From Herbaspirillum rhizosphaerae (GTDB lineage Bacteria > Pseudomonadota > Gammaproteobacteria > Burkholderiales > Burkholderiaceae_D), in contig NZ_LFLU01000008.1 in NCBI RefSeq assembly GCF_001189965.1, forward strand, positions 62,001-126,000: a DNA stretch of 64,000 nucleotides, read 5' to 3'. The notes under the pieces are model-generated. The model saw only the letters and a list, made by a program, of their open reading frames with translations. It made no database searches and had not been told where the DNA came from. This document shows, in pieces, positions 25,348 to 34,926 of this stretch; the first letter of the stretch is position 1, and each line of letters begins with the position of its first letter. Both the position numbers and the translations under genes were made by a program.

Positions 25348-26088
25348 ATGATGAATCTCGCAGTATTGCGGCGGATCGCCTCCACCGTCCTGTTGGCGGG
25401 CGCTTGCGCCGGCGTCTTGCTGACCGGCGTGCAGCAGTTGCAAGTCTCCAAAATCATCCTGCAGGCGGAAGTCTACGAAGAAGCTGCGGCGGCCAAGGCG
25501 CATGAGCAGGCGCACGAACAGGCCCATGCCGCAGCAACCGCGCCGGGCGCGCCGGCACAAGCCCATGAGCACGAACATGAAGGCGAAGAGTGGGAACCGG
25601 CCAACGGTTTCGAACGCACTGCCTACACCGTGCTGGCCAACATCAGCATGGCGATCGGTTTCGGCTTGTTCCTCGCTGCTGCGATCGTGATCAGCGGCAG
25701 GCAGGTGACATGGCGTTCCGGTTTGCTGTGGGGCGTGGCCGGTTATCTGGTGTTCTTCGTCGCGCCGTCGCTGGGCTTGCCGCCTGAAGTGCCGGGCACC
25801 ATGGCCGCGCCGCTGCATGCGCGTCAACTGTGGTGGGTAATGACGGCAGGCATGACCGCCGCCGGCCTGGGCCTGGGCGTGTATGCGCGCCACTGGGCGC
25901 TGAAGCTGCTGGGCGTGGTCTTGCTGATCGTGCCGCACCTCATCGGCGCGCCGCATCCGGCGGTGCATGGCAGCGCCGCGCCGGAAGAGCTGGCGCAGGC
26001 CTTCATCCACGCGACAGCCTTGGCCAACGGCTTGTTCTGGCTGACGCTGGGCGGACTGATTGGATACTTTTACAAGAAATTCGCCTAA
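25348..26088 (+). CDS. cbtA: CbtA family cobalt transporter subunit
   Basis: 246-residue membrane protein with about five or six helices. After the first helix there is a histidine/glutamate-rich periplasmic-type loop (AHEQAHEQAHAAA and AHEHEHEGEEWEP, about residues 50-85), likely a metal-capturing segment. Later helices contain FVAPSLGLPPEVPG and LIVPHLIGAPHPAVHG, conserved family histidine/proline signatures. Together with CbtB it should import cobalt for the chelatases encoded downstream. A 79-base gap with a perfect 12-bp hairpin separates it from the ferredoxin gene. Confidence 0.9.
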   Translation: MMNLAVLRRIASTVLLAGACAGVLLTGVQQLQVSKIILQAEVYEEAAAAKAHEQAHEQAHAAATAPGAPAQAHEHEHEGEEWEPANGFERTAYTVLANISMAIGFGLFLAAAIVISGRQVTWRSGLLWGVAGYLVFFVAPSLGLPPEVPGTMAAPLHARQLWWVMTAGMTAAGLGLGVYARHWALKLLGVVLLIVPHLIGAPHPAVHGSAAPEELAQAFIHATALANGLFWLTLGGLIGYFYKKFA

Positions 26089-26106
26089 GGCTTTTAACGC
26101 TAAGCG

Positions 26107-26146
26107 CAAATGCCGATCCGGCCGTCACAGGTCAGATCGGCATTTG
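26107..26146 (+). promoter_or_regulatory. perfect 12-bp hairpin inside the cobalamin operon
   Basis: Arms CAAATGCCGATC (26107-26118) and GATCGGCATTTG (26135-26146), 16-base loop, no T-run after it. It lies between cbtA and the ferredoxin gene, the widest gap within the operon. It may be an mRNA processing or stabilising element, or a remnant terminator. Confidence 0.5.
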
Positions 26147-26167
26147 TGCCATTAAAGAACAGAACTC

Positions 26168-26506
26168 ATGAGAACCCACCACCGGCACGTCCTGATGTGC
26201 ACCGGCCCACGCTGCACCGAAAACGGCGTGCTGGCCGAAGCCATGTTCGCCGTCCTCGGCGAGCAGATCGATGCGCGTCCCGAGCTGCGCGTCAAGCGCA
26301 CCCGCACGCACTGCATGGTGGCCTGCAAGGCGCAGGCGCCGGTCGTGGTGGTGTATCCCGAAGGCGTGTGGTACCGCTGCGAAGATGCCGCCGCGATTGA
26401 GCGCGTGGTGGTCGAACATCTCGAAGGCGGGCAAGAAGTCACCGACCTGATTTTTCACCGCCTCGGCAGCGGCGACGTCAATCCCGAGGAACCGGAAAAT
26501 GTCTGA
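26168..26506 (+). CDS. thioredoxin-like [2Fe-2S] ferredoxin
   Basis: 112-residue protein of the thioredoxin-fold [2Fe-2S] ferredoxin family. Cluster ligands are Cys11 and Cys16 (MCTGPRCTENG) and Cys49 and Cys53 (THCMVACKAQAP). The following VVVYPEGVWYRC is the conserved strand. Ferredoxins of this type recur in cobalamin operons. Plausible roles, all inferred, are electron supply for reductive steps such as Co(II) to Co(I) before adenosylation, or for the Fe-S cluster of CbiX. The gene overlaps cobN by 8 bases, so it is translated with the chelatase. Confidence 0.85.
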   Translation: MRTHHRHVLMCTGPRCTENGVLAEAMFAVLGEQIDARPELRVKRTRTHCMVACKAQAPVVVVYPEGVWYRCEDAAAIERVVVEHLEGGQEVTDLIFHRLGSGDVNPEEPENV

Positions 26507-29500
26507 CCGTGCAACACAATCTATCGCTGCGCCATCTGCACCGTCGGCACGCATCGCTCTGCTGACGCATGCATCCACCGATCTCGCGATTCTCAATCAT
26601 GCCCTGACGCAATTGCCGGGAGATTTCCCTGCGACGATAGGCATCAACCTGCAAGGCGTGGAAAACGAAGCGCGCATGAGCGAGCTGCTGCAAGCCGAGC
26701 TTGCCGACGCCGACATCATCGTGCTGCGCATTCTGGGCCGCCTCGGCAGCGTCGCCGGCTTTGCCGAGTTGCTGCGCCACGCGCAACGCCGGGGACGTCA
26801 CCTCATTGCGCTCAGCGGCGCCGGCGAGCCGGATGCGGAACTGGCGGCGGTCTCGACCGTACCGGCCGACGTGCTGCGCGAAGCGCTGGCGTATTTCCAT
26901 GGCGGCGGCAGCGTCAACCTGGCGCAGTTTCTGCGTTTCGTATCGGACCGCCTGTTGCTGACCGGCTTTGCTTACGACCCCGCAGTGGCCCTGCCGGACC
27001 ACGGCATCTATCATCCGGATCTGGAACAGGATGCAGGCATTGCGGACTGGTTGCGTTTGCGGATTGACGTAGCGGGTCGCCGCAAACCGGCGGTCGGCAT
27101 CATCTTCTATCGCGCACACTGGATGAGCGGCAACACGCGCTTCGTCGACGCGCTGGTGACGGCGCTGGAGCAGCGCGGCATGGACGTGCTGCCGGTCTTC
27201 ACGGCATCGTTGCGCACCTCCTCTGCGGATTCGGATTTGCCGGCGGCGCTGGCTTATTTTGCGGGTGAAAAGGGAGCGCACGTCGATGTGCTGATCAACA
27301 CCACCTCCTTCGCCATGGGCGAGATCACGCCGGGCGGCCCGACGCCTGCCGGCTGGTCGGTGTCGGTGCTGGAAAAACTCAATGTACCCGTGTTGCAGGC
27401 CATGACCAGCGGCATGACGCAGGATCAGTGGGAAATTTCCACACGCGGCATGAATCCGCTCGACGCCGCCATGAACGTGGTGCTGCCCGAATTCGACGGC
27501 CGCATCATCAGCGTGCCGTTGTCGTTCAAGGCGCAAGCGGCGGGCTTGTCGGGCGACGTGGTGGAGTTTCATCCGGTGGCCGACCGCGTCGAACGCATCG
27601 CCGGTCTGGCGGCGCGTTTCGCCCGTCTGCGCGCGCTCGATAACGCCGACAAACGCATCGCTTTCATCTTCACCAATTCCAACAGTAAGGCTTCGCAGAT
27701 CGGCAACGCCGTCGGCCTCGATGCGCCGGCTTCGCTGATGCGCATCCTGGAGTCCATGCGCGACGCCGGCTACGCCATCGGCGACTTGCCGGAGAGCGGC
27801 AGCGCGCTGATCCATACGCTGGTCGATCGCTGTTCCTACGACAACACCTATCTGACCAGCGAGCAGTTGCAGCACGCCGTCGGCCGCGTGTCGGCAGAGC
27901 GTTACGCCGAATGGTTCGCGGAACTGCCGCAGGCGCTGCAACAAAAGATAGAAGCGCAATGGGGCGCAGCGCCCGGCGTCGCCTACGTCCATGACAATCA
28001 ACTGGCGTTCGCCGGCGTCGAGCTCGGCAACGCCTTCGTCGCCTTGCAACCGCCGCGCGGCTATGGCATGGATCCGGATGCGATCTACCACCAGCCCGAT
28101 CTGCCGCCGACGCATCACTACTACGGCCTGTATCGCTGGCTCAGCGACGAGTGGGGTGCAGACGCTATCGTCCACGTCGGCAAGCACGGCACCCTGGAAT
28201 GGCTGCCGGGCAAGGGCGTCGGCCTGTCCGAGAATTGTTTCCCGGATGCGTTGCTGGGCGACATGCCGCTGTTCTATCCCTTCATCATCAACGATCCGGG
28301 CGAAGGCTCGCAAGCCAAGCGGCGCGGCCACGCGGTCGTGGTCGATCACCTGACGCCGCCGATGACCACCGCCGACAGCTACGGCGCACTGGCGCAACTG
28401 ACGCAACTGGTCGACGAGTACTACCAGGTCGAAGTGCTCGATCCGTCCAAACTGCCGCTGCTGCAGCAGCAGATCTGGGAACTGGTCAAGCAGACCAATC
28501 TCGACAGCGATCTGCAGATGAAGCTGCTTCATCATGATCACGATCATGATGACGAGCATGGACATCACCATCATCACGGACACCACCACCACGATCACGG
28601 CGACCACGATCATGACCACCCGCACGATCACAGCCTCGAGGGCGAGCTGCCCGAGGCCCTGAGCGGCATGGGCGGTTCCGACGTCGCCCACCTGATCGAA
28701 GACCTAGACGGCTACCTGTGCGAACTCGGCGCTGCGCAGATCCGCGACGGCTTGCATATCCTCGGCCGCGCGCCCGATGAAGCGCAGATGCCCGACATGC
28801 TGGTGTCGCTCACGCGCCTGCCGAATCAGGACATCCCCGGCTTGCAGGAAGAAATGGCGCGCCTGTTCGGACTCAAGCTCGACATGCTGCTGGAGAACAA
28901 GGGGCAGCGTCTCAACGTCGACAGCGCGTTGGCGCGCATCGCCGGTCGCGCCGTGGTCACGCGCGCCGACGCCATCGAAGCCATCGACGCCTTGTGCGTG
29001 CGGTTGATGCAGACGCTGCAAAATAGCGGTTACAAAGTCGACGCCATCGACGGCATCCTGCAATCCTTGTTCGGCGACCTGAGCATCGATAAGCCGCGTT
29101 TGCAAACTGCTTCCGTGCGTCAGCCCGGCAGCATGCTGGGGCAGATGAAAATGCAGGCGCGCGTCAAGCCTTCGGTTGCTGCGGCGCCGGTTGTCATCGC
29201 AAAACCGGCAACGCAATCAGCTGCGGACAAATTCGCATCCCTGCGCCGCGTCCTCGATTTCACCTGCCGCCAGTTGCTGCCCAATCTGCACCGCGCCGGC
29301 GACGAAATCGGCAATCTCTTGCTCGGTCTCGCAGGCGGTTACGTGCCGGCCGGTCCCAGCGGATCGCCCACACGCGGCATGGCGCATATCCTGCCGACCG
29401 GCCGCAATTTCTATTCGGTCGATCCGCGCAGCGTGCCGTCGCAGTCGGCCTGGCGCGTCGGCCAGCAACTGGCGCGCGAAGTGCTGGAGCGGCATGTGCG

Positions 29501-30635
29501 TGAAACCGGCACGTATCCGGAAAGCGTCGCCATCAGCATCTGGGGCACCAGCGCCATGCGCACGCACGGCGACGATGTCGCGCAGATTCTGTGCCTGCTC
29601 GGCGTGCGTCCGCTCTGGCGTCCCGGCAATCGCCAGGTCTCCGGCATCGAAGTGGTGCCGCTGCAAGAGTTGCAGCGGCCGCGTATCGACGTCACCACGC
29701 GCATCAGCGGCTTCTTCCGCGACGCCTTCCCGCAGCTGATCGATCTGATCGACGATGCCGTCAACGCCGTCATCGCACTGGACGAGCCGCCCGAGCAGAA
29801 CTTCGTGCGCAAGCATTACCTGCAAGAGCTGGGCGAGTGGATTGGAAAGGGCCTGGACAAGGACGAAGCCGAGGAGCGCGCCGCCTATCGCATCTTCGGC
29901 GCCAAGCCGGGCAGCTACGGCGCCGGCATCCTGCCATTGATCCAGGAAAAGAACTGGCAGGCCGATGCCGATTTTGCCGAGGCCTACATCAACTGGGGCG
30001 GCTACGCCTATGCGCGCAAGCTGGGCGACAAGCAGGGCAGCGACCAGCGCGATGCCTTCCGTACGCGCCTGTCGGGCGTGCAGGTGGCCTTGCATAACCA
30101 GGACAACCGCGAGCACGACATCTTCGACAGCGACGATTACCTGCAATATCACGGCGGCATGATCGCGACCATCCGCGCGCTGACAGGCCAGCAGCCGCGC
30201 CACTATTTCGGCGACAGCCACGACCCGGCGCGCGCGCAGGTGCGCGACCTGAAGCAGGAAACGCTGCGCGTGTTCCGCTCGCGCGTGGTCAATCCGAAAT
30301 GGCTGGACAGCATCCAGCGCCATGGTTACAAGGGCGGACTGGAGCTGACCGCGACGGTCGACTATCTGTTCGGCTACGACGCCACGGCGCAAGTCATGGA
30401 TGACTGGATGTACGAACAACTGGCGCAGACTTACGCTTTCGATCCCGGCATGCAGCGCTTCCTCGAAGAAGCCAATCCCTGGGCCCAGAACGCCATCGCC
30501 GAACGCCTGCTGGAAGCGGCCAGCCGCGGCATGTGGGCCGAGCCGCAGGCGCAGACGCTGGAAGACCTGCGCCAGCTTTATCTCAAGAGCGAAACCTTGC
30601 TGGAGGCGCGTGGCGAAACCCCGCGCGGAGTCTGA
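26499..30635 (+). CDS. cobN: cobaltochelatase CobN-like subunit with His-rich insert
   Basis: 1378-residue CobN/BchH/ChlH superfamily chelatase subunit, which holds the corrin substrate and metal during ATP-driven cobalt insertion. Family blocks are visible: HVGKHGTLEWLPGKGVGLS (about residue 560), YPFIINDPGEGSQAKRRGHA, and NPKWLDSIQRHGYKG near the C-terminus. An unusual insert at residues 678-711 contains 20 histidines in 34 residues, alternating with Asp and Gly, and is likely a cobalt store or delivery loop. Total length is greater than many family members. The gene ends one base before the ChlI/ChlD-type partner, so the two should form the chelatase. Confidence 0.95.
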   Translation: MSDRATQSIAAPSAPSARIALLTHASTDLAILNHALTQLPGDFPATIGINLQGVENEARMSELLQAELADADIIVLRILGRLGSVAGFAELLRHAQRRGRHLIALSGAGEPDAELAAVSTVPADVLREALAYFHGGGSVNLAQFLRFVSDRLLLTGFAYDPAVALPDHGIYHPDLEQDAGIADWLRLRIDVAGRRKPAVGIIFYRAHWMSGNTRFVDALVTALEQRGMDVLPVFTASLRTSSADSDLPAALAYFAGEKGAHVDVLINTTSFAMGEITPGGPTPAGWSVSVLEKLNVPVLQAMTSGMTQDQWEISTRGMNPLDAAMNVVLPEFDGRIISVPLSFKAQAAGLSGDVVEFHPVADRVERIAGLAARFARLRALDNADKRIAFIFTNSNSKASQIGNAVGLDAPASLMRILESMRDAGYAIGDLPESGSALIHTLVDRCSYDNTYLTSEQLQHAVGRVSAERYAEWFAELPQALQQKIEAQWGAAPGVAYVHDNQLAFAGVELGNAFVALQPPRGYGMDPDAIYHQPDLPPTHHYYGLYRWLSDEWGADAIVHVGKHGTLEWLPGKGVGLSENCFPDALLGDMPLFYPFIINDPGEGSQAKRRGHAVVVDHLTPPMTTADSYGALAQLTQLVDEYYQVEVLDPSKLPLLQQQIWELVKQTNLDSDLQMKLLHHDHDHDDEHGHHHHHGHHHHDHGDHDHDHPHDHSLEGELPEALSGMGGSDVAHLIEDLDGYLCELGAAQIRDGLHILGRAPDEAQMPDMLVSLTRLPNQDIPGLQEEMARLFGLKLDMLLENKGQRLNVDSALARIAGRAVVTRADAIEAIDALCVRLMQTLQNSGYKVDAIDGILQSLFGDLSIDKPRLQTASVRQPGSMLGQMKMQARVKPSVAAAPVVIAKPATQSAADKFASLRRVLDFTCRQLLPNLHRAGDEIGNLLLGLAGGYVPAGPSGSPTRGMAHILPTGRNFYSVDPRSVPSQSAWRVGQQLAREVLERHVRETGTYPESVAISIWGTSAMRTHGDDVAQILCLLGVRPLWRPGNRQVSGIEVVPLQELQRPRIDVTTRISGFFRDAFPQLIDLIDDAVNAVIALDEPPEQNFVRKHYLQELGEWIGKGLDKDEAEERAAYRIFGAKPGSYGAGILPLIQEKNWQADADFAEAYINWGGYAYARKLGDKQGSDQRDAFRTRLSGVQVALHNQDNREHDIFDSDDYLQYHGGMIATIRALTGQQPRHYFGDSHDPARAQVRDLKQETLRVFRSRVVNPKWLDSIQRHGYKGGLELTATVDYLFGYDATAQVMDDWMYEQLAQTYAFDPGMQRFLEEANPWAQNAIAERLLEAASRGMWAEPQAQTLEDLRQLYLKSETLLEARGETPRGV

Positions 30636-30636
30636 T

Positions 30637-32568
30637 ATGAGTCTTCCCTTGTTTCCATTTTCTGCCATCGTCGGCCAGCCGCAGCTGAAAAATGCCTTGC
30701 TGCTGTGCGCGGTCGATACGACCCTGGGGGGCGTCCTGATCCGCGGCGACAAAGGCACCGCCAAGAGTACCGCTGCACGCGCCCTGACGGCGGTGTTGCC
30801 GCCGGTGGAACGTATCGCCGGCTGCGCCTTCAATTGCCTGCCGGGCCAGCCTGCGGAGCAATGTGCGGTGTGCCGGGGCGAAGCCGAAACAATCTCGGCA
30901 GGCGTGCCGTTCGTCACCTTGCCGCTGGGCGCGACGGAAGATCGCGTGCTGGGCACGCTGGACCTGCAGCGCGCATTGAAGGGCGAAAAAAACGCCTTGC
31001 AACCGGGCCTGCTGGCCGCCGCGCATCGCGGCATCTTGTACATCGATGAAGTCAATTTGCTGCCGGACCATCTGGTCGACGTGCTGCTCGATGTTGCCGC
31101 CATGGGCGTCAACTCGGTCCAGCGCGAAGGCTTGTCGGTATCGCATCCGGCGCGCTTCACGCTGATCGGCACGATGAACCTGGAAGAGGGCGACTTGCGT
31201 CCGCAACTGCTGGATCGTTTCGGCCTGATGGTGGAAGTTGTCGCGCCGCGCGACAAGACACTGCGCGCCGACGTCGTGCGCCGCCGTCTTGCCTACGAAG
31301 CCGATCCACTCGCCTATGCCGCGCAATGGAACGACGAACAGGACGTCTTGCGCGCCCGCATCGCCGCCGCGCAGACCTTGCTGCCGCAAGTCGTGCTGAG
31401 CGACGCCTTGCTCGATCTGATCAGTCACTTGTGCTGCGAATTCGAAGTCGCCAGTCTGCGCGCCGACATCGTCATGCACAAGACGGCGCGCGCTTTTGCT
31501 GCCCTGGACGGCCGTTTGCAGGTCACCCCCGACGACGTGCGCGCCGCGGCGGAACTGGTGTTGCCGCATCGTCGCCGCCGCAAACCGTTTGAGCAACCGG
31601 GGCTGGATCAGGAGAAGCTGGATGATCTGATGCAGGAAGCAATGCAGCCGCCGGAACAGCAAGACGGCAACGGCCAGGATCAATCGGATTCTTCATCCGA
31701 TAGCGAGAAGCAATCCGAAGGCGGCGACAATCAACAAGTGTTTACTGCTGCCGCCGCCGGCAACGCGCGCCAGCTCAAAGTCGATGCGCCGGCGAACAAC
31801 GTCGCCACGCTCGCCGGCCGCCGCAGCGATTCGGGAGACGCCACACGCGGCCGCATGATACGCGCCGTGCCGGACAGCAATCCGGCCAGCCTCGCCGTCG
31901 GTGCAACGCTGCGCTCCGCCGTGTTGCGCAGCGCCGCCGAAGGACTGGAAGAGGGCGCCGCCGTGCAATTGCAGGCGGGCGACCTGCACGGCAAGGTCAA
32001 GGCCGGCAAGAACGCCAACCTGATCCTGTTCGTGGTCGATGCTTCCGGCTCCATGGCTGCCCAACGGCGCATGGAAGCAGTGAAGGGCGCGGTGCTGGCC
32101 TTGCTCACGGATGTCTATCAGCGCCGCGACCAGGTGGCGGTGATCGGTTTTCGCGGTGACAAGGCATCGCTGTTGCTGGCGCCGACGCGCAGCGTCGATC
32201 TGGCGGAACAAGGCCTGCGCGAACTGCCGACCGGCGGCCGCACGCCGCTGCCGCACGCCTTGCAACTGGCCTTGCAGACGCTGGAACAATCCAACGGGAT
32301 AGCACCGCCATTGCTGGTGTTGCTGAGCGACGGCAAAGGCAACGTCGCGCTGGAAAACGGCGGCGATCCCTGGCGCGAAACACTGGCGCTGGCCGAGCAA
32401 CTGGCCGCACGCGGCACGCCGGCGCTGGTGCTCGATACCGAAACCGGCTACGTCAGACTCGGTCGCGCCGCGCAACTGGCGCAGGCGCTCGGTGCGGAAT
32501 GCATGACGCTGGAAGAATTAACTGCCGACAACCTGGCGCTGACGATTCGCGCCCGTATGACTCAATAG
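30637..32568 (+). CDS. ChlI/ChlD fusion: AAA+ and VWA chelatase subunit
   Basis: 643-residue protein combining both motor subunits of a three-component metal chelatase. Residues 1-330 are an AAA+ domain with Walker [10 protein letters not shown], Walker [11 protein letters not shown] and the cysteine cluster [17 protein letters not shown]. An acidic Gln/Ser-rich linker follows (about 340-385). The C-terminus is a von Willebrand factor A domain with the MIDAS motif DASGSM. Together with CobN it should drive cobalt insertion, replacing the separate CobS and CobT of alphaproteobacteria. It starts one base after the cobN stop. A magnesium-chelatase role is unlikely because no bacteriochlorophyll genes are present. 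Confidence 0.92.
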   Translation: MSLPLFPFSAIVGQPQLKNALLLCAVDTTLGGVLIRGDKGTAKSTAARALTAVLPPVERIAGCAFNCLPGQPAEQCAVCRGEAETISAGVPFVTLPLGATEDRVLGTLDLQRALKGEKNALQPGLLAAAHRGILYIDEVNLLPDHLVDVLLDVAAMGVNSVQREGLSVSHPARFTLIGTMNLEEGDLRPQLLDRFGLMVEVVAPRDKTLRADVVRRRLAYEADPLAYAAQWNDEQDVLRARIAAAQTLLPQVVLSDALLDLISHLCCEFEVASLRADIVMHKTARAFAALDGRLQVTPDDVRAAAELVLPHRRRRKPFEQPGLDQEKLDDLMQEAMQPPEQQDGNGQDQSDSSSDSEKQSEGGDNQQVFTAAAAGNARQLKVDAPANNVATLAGRRSDSGDATRGRMIRAVPDSNPASLAVGATLRSAVLRSAAEGLEEGAAVQLQAGDLHGKVKAGKNANLILFVVDASGSMAAQRRMEAVKGAVLALLTDVYQRRDQVAVIGFRGDKASLLLAPTRSVDLAEQGLRELPTGGRTPLPHALQLALQTLEQSNGIAPPLLVLLSDGKGNVALENGGDPWRETLALAEQLAARGTPALVLDTETGYVRLGRAAQLAQALGAECMTLEELTADNLALTIRARMTQ

Positions 32569-32590
32569 AGAATTAATCAAGGAACAAGAA

Positions 32591-33310
32591 ATGATCATTT
32601 GCATAGGCGCAGGTCCCGGCGACATCGGCTACCTCACCCAACGCGGCGCCGAGCTGATTCGCAATGCCGACGTGGTGGCGGGTTTCAACGCCGTCGTCGA
32701 CGTGGTGCAAAGCATTATCCCGCCGACGGCGGAAGTCATCCTCATGGGTTATCGCGACCAGGTGGCCCAGCTCGATCTGGTTGCCGCTGCGCACCATGCC
32801 GGCAAGCGCTGCGTGGTGGTGTTCATGGGCGACATCCATTTCAGCGGCTTCCAGTATCTGGAACGCGTCGAGCGCGCCTGCGGCCATCCGGTCGAGACTT
32901 TGCCGGGTATTTCCTCGGCGCAAATCCTCGCCTCGCGCGCCAAGGTGTGTTTCGACGAAACAACCTTCATCACCTTCCACCGCCGCGGCGACCTGACGCC
33001 GTTCAAGCGCCATTTGGTGCATGTGCTCAATGACGGCCGCAATGCGATTGTGATACCGTGTCCCTGGGATGCGGCGCGCTCCTTCATGCCGCGCCATATC
33101 GCGGCCTATCTGCTGGAAAACGGCGTGCGGCCCGACCACCCGACCGAAGTCTGGGAAAACCTCACGCGTGGCGACGCCGAGTGGCATGGCTCACTGGCCG
33201 ACTGCGTGGACAAGGAGTTCACCGACATGAGCATCATGCTGATTCGCACCCACACGCCCATGGACAGCCAGATCGAGCCGCCGCCGGAAAAATCCGTGGA
33301 GGCGGCGTGA
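32591..33310 (+). CDS. cbiE: cobalt-precorrin-7 (C5)-methyltransferase CbiE
   Basis: 239-residue SAM-dependent corrin methyltransferase. The N-terminus has the SUMT-type GIGPGD-like motif ([12 protein letters not shown]), and later MGDIHFSGF replaces the usual GDPxxY-type loop; [13 protein letters not shown] is the conserved helix. It matches CbiE, the N-terminal half of CobL, which methylates C5. The C15-methylating, decarboxylating half (CbiT) is not fused to it and I do not find it in the window. The gene lies 22 bases after the ChlI/ChlD gene and overlaps the CbiX-CbiC gene by 4 bases (GTGA). Confidence 0.85.
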   Translation: MIICIGAGPGDIGYLTQRGAELIRNADVVAGFNAVVDVVQSIIPPTAEVILMGYRDQVAQLDLVAAAHHAGKRCVVVFMGDIHFSGFQYLERVERACGHPVETLPGISSAQILASRAKVCFDETTFITFHRRGDLTPFKRHLVHVLNDGRNAIVIPCPWDAARSFMPRHIAAYLLENGVRPDHPTEVWENLTRGDAEWHGSLADCVDKEFTDMSIMLIRTHTPMDSQIEPPPEKSVEAA

Positions 33311-34926
33311 ACACGGCTGCCGACATTGCCAACGTAGTTGACGACAAGACAAGCTATGGCATCGTGATCGCCGGTCACGGCAGCCGCGACGCCGACGCCG
33401 TGCGCGAGTTCGAAGCGCTGGTCGAGATCGTGCGCGCCCGTGCGCCCGGCCGCGTGGTGACGCACGGCTATCTCGAATTCTCCAGCCCGACCATCGGCGA
33501 AGCGGTGGAAGCCAATCTCGCCGCCGGCAGCAAACAGGTCGCGGTGGTGCCCGGCGTCCTGCTGGCTGCACGCCACGCCAAAAACGACATGCCGGCCGAA
33601 GTGCTGGAGCTGGCGCGCCAGCATCCCGGCATCGATTTCCACTTCGGCGCGGCAATGAATTTGCATCCGCAACTGCTGCAGCTGGCGCAGGAACGTGTGC
33701 TCGCCGCCGAAGCGCAATCCGCGCAAACCATCCGCCGCGACGATACCTGCCTGGTGCTGGTCGGACGCGGCACCACCGATCCGGATGCCAACGGCGAGGT
33801 CTCGAAACTGGCCCGCATGCTGGAAGAAGGCATGGGCTTCGGCGGCGTCTATGTCTGCTATTCCGGCACGGCCAAACCGCTGGTTGCCGACGGCTTGCGC
33901 GCGGCGGCCTTGCTCGGTTTTGCGCGCATCGTGGTGTTGCCGTTCTTCCTGTTCGACGGCGTGCTGGTCAAGCGCATCTACGCCGCAGCAGACGACCTGC
34001 AGCAGCGCGAACCAGGTCTGGAAGTGCTGAAGGCCGGTTATCTCGGGGTGCACCGGCACGTTGCCGACGTCATGCTGGAACGCGCACGCGAAGCGGTCGA
34101 AGGGCGCGCGGCCATGAATTGCAGTCTGTGCAAATACCGCGTGCAGATCGTCGGTTTCGAAGAACAGATCGGCGAACCGCAGCGCGCGCATCATTTGCAG
34201 GTGCGCGGTTTGCTCCATCGCGAGACGCTGGCCGCTGAACCGAAGACAGATTTTCCGCCGTATGTACCGCATCCCATCGAGAAAGAAAGTTTCGAGATCA
34301 TTGCCGCCGGTCGCGACTGGTCGATGTTCCCGCCGGCGCATCTGACGGCCTTGCAACGGCTGGTGCATACCAGCGGCGACTTCAATGCGGTCGACGACAT
34401 TTACTTTTCCGCCGGCGCCATCGAGGCCGGCATTCGCGCCATCCTGCGCTGCAAGCGCGTGGTGACCGACGTGACCATGGTGCAGACCGGATTGAAACGC
34501 GCACTGGTCGAGCAGCTGGGCGTTGAAACCTGGTGCGGCGTGCACGATCGCGAAACGCATCTGATGGCGCAGGCGCAAGGCATCACGCGCTCGGCTGCAG
34601 GCATGCGCCGCGCGTGGGAAAAATTCGGCAACGACATCATCCTCGCCATCGGCGATGCGCCGACTGCGATTGTCGAGACTACGCGGCTGATCCGCGAGCA
34701 TGGCTGGCGTCCGCAACTGGTTATCGGCTTGCCGGTCGGTTTCGTCGGCACGCGTGAAAGCAAGGACGACCTGCGCCGCTGCCTGCAAGTGCCGCGCATC
34801 ACCAACAGCGGCACGCGCGGCGGGTCGCCGTGGGCGGCGACGGTGGTGAACGCCCTGATGATCGACGCCATCGGGCAAGTCATCGCTGCACAGCAAGCGG
34901 AGTTGCAGATAAATGCAGGAGCTTGA
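33307..34926 (+). CDS. cbiX-cbiC: CbiX-CbiC fusion: sirohydrochlorin cobaltochelatase and precorrin-8X methylmutase
   Basis: 539-residue bifunctional enzyme. Residues 15-250 are a long-type Cbi[20 protein letters not shown] with the chelatase histidine, a second half starting [16 protein letters not shown], and [13 protein letters not shown]. At about residue 272 is MNCSLCKYR, an MxCxxC motif which in long CbiX proteins carries a [4Fe-4S] cluster. Residues 310-539 are CbiC/Cob[15 protein letters not shown] and the catalytic histidine in [11 protein letters not shown], with [12 protein letters not shown] near the end. It starts at GTG 33307, overlapping the cbiE stop. Fusing early and late pathway steps is uncommon. 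Its end overlaps cbiD by 14 bases. Confidence 0.93.
   Translation: MNTAADIANVVDDKTSYGIVIAGHGSRDADAVREFEALVEIVRARAPGRVVTHGYLEFSSPTIGEAVEANLAAGSKQVAVVPGVLLAARHAKNDMPAEVLELARQHPGIDFHFGAAMNLHPQLLQLAQERVLAAEAQSAQTIRRDDTCLVLVGRGTTDPDANGEVSKLARMLEEGMGFGGVYVCYSGTAKPLVADGLRAAALLGFARIVVLPFFLFDGVLVKRIYAAADDLQQREPGLEVLKAGYLGVHRHVADVMLERAREAVEGRAAMNCSLCKYRVQIVGFEEQIGEPQRAHHLQVRGLLHRETLAAEPKTDFPPYVPHPIEKESFEIIAAGRDWSMFPPAHLTALQRLVHTSGDFNAVDDIYFSAGAIEAGIRAILRCKRVVTDVTMVQTGLKRALVEQLGVETWCGVHDRETHLMAQAQGITRSAAGMRRAWEKFGNDIILAIGDAPTAIVETTRLIREHGWRPQLVIGLPVGFVGTRESKDDLRRCLQVPRITNSGTRGGSPWAATVVNALMIDAIGQVIAAQQAELQINAGA

Noticed and set aside
28530..28631. CAT/CAC-GAT repeat in cobN considered as a phase-variable simple repeat.
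   Set aside because: Codons are mixed (CAT, CAC, GAT, GAC), so there is no pure unit prone to slippage.
26478..28691. 737-codon minus-strand frame opposite cobN, with an N-terminus of alternating Val/Ile/Met.
   Set aside because: The hydrophobic start is the reverse complement of the His/Asp-rich codons of cobN. It is an artefact of that repeat, not a membrane protein.
29217..31256. 679-codon minus-strand frame opposite the cobN 3' end and the ChlI/ChlD gene.
   Set aside because: Antisense shadow crossing two well-supported genes; no family resemblance.
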